Shown one piece after another: positions 25,347 to 33,100 of a DNA stretch of 57,580 nucleotides (within the stretch, counting starts at the first letter, position 1; every line of letters starts with the position of its first letter). The notes under the pieces are model-generated. The model saw only the letters and a program-made list of their open reading frames with translations, had not been told where the DNA came from and searched no databases. Origin of the DNA: CAZWLD01 sp964634685 (lineage in GTDB: Bacteria; Bacillota_I; Bacilli_A; Acholeplasmatales; JAEDCM01); contig CAZWLD010000011.1 in assembly GCA_964634685.1 (NCBI GenBank), forward strand, positions 1 to 57,580, given 5' to 3'. Both the position numbers and the translations under genes were made by a program.

Positions 25347-26540
25347 TTATTTCCCTTGAATTTTATAGTACATACTAACCATTTTTTTGTAGTCCCACAT
25401 AACAGGAACTGGATATAAGGGATTTGCCTCCTTTAAAGCATATTTTGCCATTCCTTCAATGTCACTTTCTATAATGCAATTGATTGCCTTATCAATATTC
25501 AATTGTTCCTCAAGCTTATCTAGATAATCCATAAAGAGTGTAAATTTCTTTTGGTTGGAAATACTTGTATCTCCCATTCCAACATAATCATAAATCTTAG
25601 CTATTTTTTTGTATATAGCCTTGTCATATTCTCTTAAAACATAGGGTAAAATAACCGCATTAGCATAGCCATGAGGGAGATTATATTTTCCGCCTAGGCT
25701 GTGGGCAATAGCATGAACATAGCCAACATATGATTTTGAGAAGGCTCTTCCCGCCTTATGCGAAGCTATAAGCATATTTTGTAAATACTTTGGTTCTCGT
25801 GATTTCGCAAGAGTAATATTTTCAAATATTAGCTTGATTGCCTCTAAAGCATCATTTCTTGTTTGTTTAGTTGTACTTCTGCCAATATAAGCCTCAAGAG
25901 CATGGGTTAAAGCATCTAAGCCGGTGGCATAAATCAAAGACTCCGGCAAGCTTTCAATCATTTTATAATCTAAGATAGCATATCGAGGAATTAAAGGAAA
26001 ATCATTAATTGCAAATTTATGTCTTGTTTCACTGTCAACTACAACGGTCGCTAGTGTCGTTTCACTACCGGTACCACAGGTTGTAGGAATGGCTATTAAA
26101 TTGGGAATTCTTTTCCTAACATGCAAGATTCCACATAAATCACGTAAGGTTTTCTTTGGTCTTACATATAAAGCTCCGATAGCTTTTGCGGTATCAATAA
26201 CCGAGCCCCCACCAATGGCAATAAAACAATTACAGTTTTCTTTTTTAAATTGCGCTAAAGCTTCATTAACAACTAAGCTTGTTGGATTTGGACAAACATC
26301 ACTAAAAAGGCTATACACAATATGATTTTCCTCAAGGAATTTCGTTATATAATCTAATAATCCATTACTAATGATGACCTTATCAGTCACAATAAGAGGC
26401 TTATCTTCACTTGATAAAATTTTCTTTATTTCATTAACATTCTCATAAACAATCGGATTACGATAAGGTAAAATCGGGATTGCTAGCTTGAAGCAGCCCT
26501 GATAAATTCTTGCGAATAATTTATAAAACACATTAATCAT
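25347..26540 (-). CDS. Iron-containing alcohol dehydrogenase
   Basis: 397 residues from ATG 26540, chosen because it overlaps the marR stop as ATGA; the open frame runs 18 codons further but without support. GGGSVIDTAKAIGA binds NAD(P), PTTCGTGSE follows, and iron ligands are in THALEAYIG and HAIAHSLGGKYNLPHG. The N-terminal 30 residues (FYKLFARIYQ...) are an extension also seen in some butanol-dehydrogenase-like enzymes. It probably reduces aldehydes or oxidises alcohols together with the aldehyde dehydrogenase encoded 2 nt downstream. Confidence 0.93.
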   Translation of the reverse strand: MINVFYKLFARIYQGCFKLAIPILPYRNPIVYENVNEIKKILSSEDKPLIVTDKVIISNGLLDYITKFLEENHIVYSLFSDVCPNPTSLVVNEALAQFKKENCNCFIAIGGGSVIDTAKAIGALYVRPKKTLRDLCGILHVRKRIPNLIAIPTTCGTGSETTLATVVVDSETRHKFAINDFPLIPRYAILDYKMIESLPESLIYATGLDALTHALEAYIGRSTTKQTRNDALEAIKLIFENITLAKSREPKYLQNMLIASHKAGRAFSKSYVGYVHAIAHSLGGKYNLPHGYANAVILPYVLREYDKAIYKKIAKIYDYVGMGDTSISNQKKFTLFMDYLDKLEEQLNIDKAINCIIESDIEGMAKYALKEANPLYPVPVMWDYKKMVSMYYKIQGK

Positions 26541-26983
26541 TTTTCCGAACTCAAAACATAATCCTCCAAAGCAACAGCAATCTTGCTTAAGCAATTATAG
26601 AATGATGTTCTTTCCTCCTCTGTTAAAACTGAACCACATATTGCGAAGACATGTTCAGCTTTTTTAGAAATAGCGAATCCAACGTTCTTTCCTTCTTCGG
26701 TTAGATTAATTATCGTATTATATTTTTTCTTTTCGTTAATGCTTGTATACTTAATTAATCCCTTATCCTCTAATTCCTTTAAAGCTCTTGAAATTTGAGC
26801 CTTATCCTCTTCACATAGCTTAACTAAATCCTTTGATGTGACATTTTGATTTCGATAAGCAAAATACAAGCACATAATCGTTGTGCCCTTTAATCCATAT
26901 TCCTGCATTTCCATCGATTTTATTTTTTGAACTAATCGATTAATCTTCAAAAATGTTTTGGTGAAAACCTCAAATCGATCCAT
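26537..26983 (-). CDS. MarR-family transcriptional regulator
   Basis: 148 residues from ATG 26983, GGAGG upstream. Winged-helix core: VTSKDLVKLCEEDKAQISRALKELEDKGLIKYTSINEKKKYNTIINLTEEG, with the DxRxxxxxLT-like wing. First gene of the dehydrogenase operon and divergent from a second alcohol dehydrogenase gene. Two TTGTTG/CAACAA palindromes in the intergenic region are its likely operators, so it may repress both directions until an aldehyde or phenolic ligand binds. Ligand not known. Confidence 0.92.
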   Translation of the reverse strand: MDRFEVFTKTFLKINRLVQKIKSMEMQEYGLKGTTIMCLYFAYRNQNVTSKDLVKLCEEDKAQISRALKELEDKGLIKYTSINEKKKYNTIINLTEEGKNVGFAISKKAEHVFAICGSVLTEEERTSFYNCLSKIAVALEDYVLSSEK

Positions 26984-27016
26984 ATAAACGCCTCCATTCC
27001 TTAATATCATATCACC

Positions 27017-27057
27017 AACTTGTTGAAAATGCAACAAGTTTGTTGAAATTTCAACAA
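27017..27057. promoter_or_regulatory. Two adjacent palindromes, probable MarR operators
   Basis: AACTTGTTG-6 nt-CAACAAGTT at 27017-27040 and TTGTTG-AAATTT-CAACAA at 27040-27057. Same half-site, dyad symmetry, placed between the divergent marR operon and the alcohol dehydrogenase promoter. Confidence 0.85.
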
Positions 27058-27067
27058 GATATCATAA

Positions 27068-27096
27068 TTGAAAAAGCACAAATTTTGTAGTATTAT
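27068..27096 (+). promoter_or_regulatory. Promoter of the fucO-like gene
   Basis: TTGAAA (27068-27073), 17-nt spacer, TATTAT (27091-27096), followed by AAGGAGG ahead of the start. Confidence 0.75.
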
Positions 27097-27122
27097 TAAA
27101 TTAACAAGGAGGAATTATTTAT

Positions 27123-28271
27123 ATGCCAAACAGAATCGTTTTAAATGAAACCTCATATCACGGAAAAGGTGCAATTAAATGCATCATTGATGAGGTAAAT
27201 CTAAGAGCATTCAAAAAAGCTTTTGTTTGCTCGGACCCAGATTTAATTAAATTTGGAGTAACAAAAAAAGTCTTAGACCTATTAGATAATGAAGGATTTG
27301 CTTATGATGTTTATTCAGAAATCAAGCCTAATCCTACTATTGAAAATGTATTATCTGGTGTTGAGGCTTATAAAAAAAGCAACGCCGATTACATTATCGC
27401 CATTGGTGGAGGTTCTTCGATGGATACCGCCAAGGCTATCGGAATCATCATTGAAAATCCCGAATTTGCTGATGTTCGTTCTTTAGAGGGAGTAGCACCG
27501 ACCAAAAACAAATGTGTTCCTATCATTGCTGTTCCGACAACTGCTGGTACTGCCGCTGAGGTAACAATCAACTATGTAATTACCGATGCCCAAAAGAAAA
27601 GAAAATTCGTTTGCGTTGATGTTCACGATATTCCTGTTGTCGCAATCATCGATCCAGATATGATGAGTACAATGCCAAAGGGTTTAACAGCCGCAACCGG
27701 AATGGACGCTTTAACTCATGCGATTGAAGGATACATCACCAAGGGAGCTTGGGAAATGACAGATATGTTCCATCTAAAAGCTATTGAGATCATTTCCAAA
27801 TCATTGCGTGGTGCGGTGGCCAATACCAATGAAGGTCGTGAAGGAATGGCTTTAGGCCAATATATTGCTGGTATGGGATTCTCTAATGTTGGATTAGGTA
27901 TTGTTCACTCAATGGCTCATTCCCTAGGTGCTGTTTATGATACTCCTCATGGTGTCGCTAATGCCATTTTATTGCCAACAGTAATGGAATACAACGCTCC
28001 TGCAACTGGCGAAAAATATCGTGAAATTGCCAGAGCTATGGGTGTAGAAAACGTCGATTCAATGACCCAAGAGGAATACAGAAAAGCTGCTTGTGAAGCC
28101 GTTAAGCAATTATCATTAGATGTTGGTATTCCTGCCGATTTAAAAGAAATCGTTAAGGAAGAGGATATTGATTTCTTAGCTGAATCAGCCTATGCCGATG
28201 CCTGCCGTCCAGGAAATCCAAGAGATACTTCGGTTCAAGAAATTAAAGAATTATATCGTTCCTTATTATAG
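27123..28271 (+). CDS. fucO: Iron-containing alcohol dehydrogenase, lactaldehyde reductase-like
   Basis: 382 residues, group III alcohol dehydrogenase close in pattern to FucO (lactaldehyde:1,2-propanediol oxidoreductase). IGGGSSMDTAKAIGI, PTTAGTAAEVT, metal ligands in DALTHAIEGYI and HSMAHSLGAVYDTPHG. The C-terminus DACRPGNPRDTSVQEIKELYRSL is typical of FucO. Codon use is richer in GC than in the flanking accessory genes, suggesting high expression. It is divergent from the marR operon and shares its operator region. Gene symbol is by similarity; 1,3-propanediol or ethanol activity is possible. Confidence 0.85.
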   Translation: MPNRIVLNETSYHGKGAIKCIIDEVNLRAFKKAFVCSDPDLIKFGVTKKVLDLLDNEGFAYDVYSEIKPNPTIENVLSGVEAYKKSNADYIIAIGGGSSMDTAKAIGIIIENPEFADVRSLEGVAPTKNKCVPIIAVPTTAGTAAEVTINYVITDAQKKRKFVCVDVHDIPVVAIIDPDMMSTMPKGLTAATGMDALTHAIEGYITKGAWEMTDMFHLKAIEIISKSLRGAVANTNEGREGMALGQYIAGMGFSNVGLGIVHSMAHSLGAVYDTPHGVANAILLPTVMEYNAPATGEKYREIARAMGVENVDSMTQEEYRKAACEAVKQLSLDVGIPADLKEIVKEEDIDFLAESAYADACRPGNPRDTSVQEIKELYRSLL

Positions 28272-28279
28272 AAACTAGC

Positions 28280-28312
28280 AAAAAAAGAAGCTCATATTGA
28301 ACTTCTTTTTTT
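28280..28312 (+). terminator. Terminator after fucO-like gene
   Basis: AAAAAAGAAG/CTTCTTTTTT imperfect stem, T-run on both strands; may also serve the convergent gene. Confidence 0.8.
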
Positions 28313-28323
28313 ATTGCTTGTGA

Positions 28324-29763
28324 TTATTTATTAGTATATATTCTTTGATTCTTACTTTTGGACTTATTTGGAAGTGTAAAAGTAAGAATTCCTTGATTAA
28401 TTAAAGGCATTACGTATGAATTAATAAAATATGCTGGATGCTTTTCATCATACCCAAAATATTTAGCCAACGATTCCTTCGATCTAGGTGTTTTACAAAA
28501 CTCTTTGATTTTTGATACAAAATCATCGTTGATCATTGTTTCCTTTTTTGAATTATACAATGTTACTTTGAAGGTTCCCCTAATTATTTCAAATTTTGGT
28601 TCCATTAATCCAGCTTTTTCCATCTCTGCATAAATCGTAGGAATTCCTGAATATCTATTCTCAGTTATTTCCAAAATTTCTAAAATTGAAGCAATAAAAG
28701 GATTTCTAATGTCAGAATGGGTTTTGCATAAATCATCAAGAGAAAGCCTTCCATATAATCCTCCTGGATTAGTTACTTCAATTCGATCATCAAAAATCAT
28801 TATTCTGATTGGCTCATTTTCTGTATGAATACTATAATCACGATGAATTAAAGCATTTAAAATTATTTCCCTTATAGCTTTTAATGGATATTCTAGCACA
28901 TCTTCTCGATCCCCATTAACGTTAATTTTTGTCGCTTTTTTAATGTTACTCATTACAAAAGAAATAGCCAATTTCAACATTTCACTAATCGTTCCATCTA
29001 ATCTTTTATTATCCAAAAATCTAATACCATTAGCATCTTCAACACCATAATCGTTAGTTGAACATCTAACTGCAACAATGTCTAAATTAGGTGAAAACAT
29101 TTGTGGATATTTACCAAAAGTCATAATTCCACATAAAGTAGGATTATTATTTTTATCAACAATACCCTTCATTTTTAATATCGTTTCCTTATCTAAATTA
29201 ATCAAATTAGGTTTAACCGAAACAATTCTATCTAAAAAAGAATTGATGGCAACATCGTTAAAAATATCTCTTCCTATTCGCTCTTTACATCTTAGCTCAT
29301 CTTCAGTTTTATATTTAAAGGCATCAAAGCTATAGATTTCATAATCACTCATAGGTAAATCTGCATCACCTACTCTTATATATGAACCCTTCATTTTCCC
29401 TTTGCCGGAGTAATAACAAGGTTTATTAAACACATCCAATTCGGAAATTTCCGCTGAGGCAATAATATGGCCTTTATACTCACATATAGTAATTACTGGT
29501 CTTATTTTTGGCTCCATCAATAATGATTGCTCAGTGATTTTTTTTTGAAAAATATCTGGATTACTGATTCCACATACATTGTAATTATTTTTTTCGTCAA
29601 TTCCAAAGATGATTATTCCTCCAGATGTATTGGAAAAGCCAGAGAAGGTATCTTATAAATTTTCAGGAACTCCATCTTTAGCTTTCTTAAACTCGATATT
29701 ACTAGTTTCGGTTTTCAATGAAATAATCTTTTCAATTAAATCAATTAATTCTTGAGTTTGCAT
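28324..29763 (-). pseudogene. AlbA_2/Schlafen-like ATP-binding regulator, interrupted by a nonsense codon
   Basis: A 479-codon frame from ATG 29763 (AAAGGA upstream) that would encode a COG2865-type regulator. Residues 1-36 are MQTQELIDLIEKII...NIEFKKAKDGVPENL, then TAA at 29653-29655 (codon 37), then DTFSGFSNTSGGIIIFGIDE continues the Schlafen/AlbA_2 fold in the same frame. Typical relatives have a Trp or Tyr codon at the stop position. The rest contains the HATPase-like domain (REIILNALIHRDYS, NPGGLYGRLSLDDL) and a winged-helix end. Reinitiation at ATG 29520 would give a 398-residue protein lacking most of the DNA-binding domain. Confidence 0.85.
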
Positions 29764-29785
29764 TTTTATCATATCCTTTACTATT

Positions 29786-29814
29786 ATTACAATGCAAAAA
29801 TTAAAATAAATCAA
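29786..29814 (-). promoter_or_regulatory. Promoter of the Schlafen-like gene
   Basis: Minus strand TTGATT (29809-29814), 17-nt spacer, TGTAAT (29786-29791). Confidence 0.55.
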
Positions 29815-29818
29815 TCAA

Positions 29819-29889
29819 TTACGAAAATTTTTATTGATTTTACGAAAATAATATGTATTTTACGAAAATATGTATAAAATTACGAAAAT
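29819..29889. repeat. Four tandem TTACGAAAAT repeats, 20-21 bp period
   Basis: The 10-bp motif starts at 29819, 29840, 29860 and 29880, so all copies face the same side of the helix. The array lies directly upstream of the -35 box of the Schlafen-like gene. Confidence 0.85.
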
Positions 29890-29897
29890 GATTAACC

Positions 29898-30086
29898 TCA
29901 AAACCAAAAGGACAACCATTTAAAATTGTCCTTTTGATTTATTTTTTCATTCTTCATATATACTTCAATATTACCAGGTAAATTAACCCCCGATAAATCT
30001 ATTTTCCTTAAGATATATAAACATCTCAATTTATATGCCTTCAAAGCTAGCTCTCCTAACAAGTGATTTGCTGGATCATAATTCAT
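29898..30086 (-). CDS. Short ORF behind the helicase gene, doubtful
   Basis: 62 codons (MNYDPANHLLGELALKAYKL...). The sequence looks protein-like in its first two thirds, but the last 12 codons run through the operon terminator at 29905-29936. It overlaps the preceding 35-codon ORF as ATGA. It may be the end of a frameshifted gene. No family recognised. Confidence 0.3.
   Translation of the reverse strand: MNYDPANHLLGELALKAYKLRCLYILRKIDLSGVNLPGNIEVYMKNEKINQKDNFKWLSFWF
29905..29936 (-). terminator. Terminator of the DUF2130/helicase operon
   Basis: CAAAAGGACAA/TTGTCCTTTTG, 11-bp perfect stem, T-rich 3' flank on the minus strand. Confidence 0.8.
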
Positions 30087-30183
30087 TTCCCCCAGCTTTA
30101 TTCAGTAAAGCAAAGCCCTGAACCCAAGCACAATTCGCAATCAGCTTTGTTCCTTTGTCAAATAAATCCTTGGGATTCTCCAA
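30076..30183 (-). CDS. 35-codon ORF coupled to the helicase stop, doubtful
   Basis: Starts with TTG immediately after the helicase TAG and ends with TGA overlapping the next ATG. Sequence: ENPKDLFDKGTKLIANCAWV then QGFALLNKAGGNEL. No ribosome site of its own. Together with 29898-30086 it may represent one small gene broken by a frameshift. Confidence 0.3.
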   Translation of the reverse strand: MENPKDLFDKGTKLIANCAWVQGFALLNKAGGNEL

Positions 30184-33100
30184 CTATAAAAGCTTTTGTC
30201 TTTTGGCCCAAGCATAAACATATTCTAATCTTTCAAGATTTTTATTATTTAAAACACCAGAGCCATATTCAAAGGCTGATAAAGTAAGCTTAAATAAATC
30301 CTCTTTTTCTAAGCTCTGTTGAATATCAATGATTTGCTTCATACAGCAAGCAATTTCTTCTCTTGGAATATCATATAAATCGCGATTTCCAACTCTAAAG
30401 GTACCAACTTTTCGATTTGAAGAAGGCCAATAGAATTTCTGCGTTTGATCGTCCGTAAAATCTCTAAAATGAAGTAAAGCACTATCTAAACGACTCTTAG
30501 CCTTTTGACTGATATTTTGAAGACTTGAGAATTCTCTAATACGATCCTTAATCGTTTCATAGGAAACAGGCCCTTCGATTTGAATAATCAACTGTAAAAG
30601 CTCTGGCAAATTATGATCAAAGCCATATTCGTTATCATAATTAATCATCGGTGCATTTTTGATTGGCTCATAAATTGTCTTTTGATAACCACACACCACA
30701 ACCTCTTCTTTTTCAATATTAGGAATAATCTCATTATCATCCTTAATAAAAGGCTTATTGATTGCTTGTACAATTTGGTCGATTGTACCCTTTGGATCCT
30801 TATAATATTGAAGAGTATAAACATTGATTATTTTCCACTTTAAAGAATTTAAAACATGAGACTGAACATAAAGCTTATCGCGGCAGCTAATGTTATTAGA
30901 TATCTCCTTTGAGTCAACCAAGACACCTAAGGAATAATGCTCCTGATCCTTGTCGACAATCGCTAAATCAACCCTAAAATCACTATTACCAACGTTAGCC
31001 ACTACCGTATAGCCTAAATTTTCAAGATCATCTTTTATATAATGAATAATCGAAGCTTTGTTCTCTACTTGATTAGATTTTGCTCGATATGATGAATCCG
31101 CATAAAGAAGGAATTCCTTCAAGAAAGGTGCTCCCTTACCCTTTGAGTTTATTACTGCCGGGAAATCAGAATATCTAATTGTTGATAAAACATACATTTT
31201 TTCTTTACTACGTGAAATCGCAACATTCAATCTTCTTTGGCCATTTTCGCGGGCAAGAGGACCGTTGATTGTTGGATAACCCTGAGCATTTTTTCTAAAC
31301 CCAATGGATAAAATAATAATATCTCTTTCATCACCCTGAACATTCTCTAAGGATTTAACAAACCATGGTTCTTTCGAGCCAGCCGCCTCAACAATATCAG
31401 ATAGATTTTTATCCTTAGCTAATAAATCAACAATACTATCATAAACCACATCCTGTTGATTCATATTGAAAACAATAATACCCACCGATTTCTTCATTGT
31501 TTGCAGATTTGAATAAATCTCTTTAAAGGTATCGATTATTGCCCTTAGCTCTTCACTTGAAATATCCGTGTTCTTCTTATTTTCGGCTAACTCAATATAT
31601 CTAAATTCAATCATTGAATTAGTCGTATTTGGGGATGGGAAGGTATACAAATTATCATTATAGAAATAATGATTTGAGAAATTAATTAAGGACTCATGCT
31701 TACTTCGATAATGATAAGAAAGACGATGACGAGGTATTTCAATCGCCAAGCATTCATCAAGCAAGGAAACCGCATCTTCATATTGGATGTCCTCGCCCTC
31801 AAGCTCTAATCCGGCTGTAAAATATGCGGATGGAGGCATTTGCTCAGGGTCTCCAGCTACGACTAATGATTTTCCGCGAGCAATCGGACCAATCGCCTCA
31901 TGGGTTGGAATTTGCGATGCCTCATCGAAAATGACAATGTCAAATTTAGAAACCGATTTACCTTCCTCAACGGCCAAATATTGAGCAGCAGATAATGGTG
32001 ACATCAAAAAGACTGGGAAATATTTTTTAATAATTTCATCATATGTGATTAAAGTATCTCTGATTGTTGTGCCTCTACCATTATTAAATATTGTTTTCTT
32101 TAATCGACCGATTGGGGAGGAATTAGCATAATTAATCGCACTATGATTTAATTCCTTTGTAAGCTTAGCCGATACCTCTTCAATAACCAAGCTCGAATAT
32201 TCATCGATTAAGCCCTTGTATTTTTCAATTTCCGCTTCAAAAATTGCCGGAACAAAATAATTGACCTCATCATCCTTAAAATATTGCCTAATAATACCTT
32301 CAGCTAAAGCTTTATTAAACGACGATGATAGGTTAGAAGCATCTAATCGACCAATCGTAATTTGATTTAAAAAATCGTTTAATCTTAACTTTCTTAATCC
32401 GGTCGCAATTTGATTTAAGGAGGCTAGATTGATACAATCATTGAAATTATTAGGATTAGCTGCATGTTCTAGCAAATTAATGAATTCCTCGATTGATTGT
32501 AAGGATAAAAGCTCATAATCAATTTGATATCGGGAAGCTTCCTTAAGACTATCTTGATAATCATAATATTTTTGCTTCATCAATTGATAAGACATCTTAT
32601 AGGCTGGATTATGATAGCCCTTCACAAGTGTGTTTAGGCAATCTGAATATTTACCATAATCAGCTAAACGAAGCAAAAGCTCTAAATATTTTTTCGTATT
32701 TGTATAAGCCAATTCAATGTTCTCAACATCCTCAATATTGGCAAAATAATCAAAGCCTAAAAGCTTACTAATGTCCTTCGATTTTTTGATCAATAAATCC
32801 TCTAAATCATTAAAATTAGCAATGATAGTGTAATAATCCGCTAATTTCTTAGAATTATATTTCACACCATCCTTCATAATCGATTTAATCAACTTCTTAT
32901 ATTTAGAATGAACCTTAAGCTTATTGAAAAAGCCCTTAGCTATCCTAATTTCTGTATATGCTCTGTGGCCATCAATTCCTTTAAAGCGTGCTATATCATA
33001 GCTTTTCTCAAGTTCCTTTTTACTTGATAAGTATTGTTTTGAATAAGAAAAGATTTGACGAGCTCCGGCATCATCAGAATTCATAAAATTAGCCAAATTA

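Noticed and set aside
30063..30287. Plus-strand ORF across the helicase end
   Set aside because: Antisense to the end of the helicase gene and without a ribosome site.
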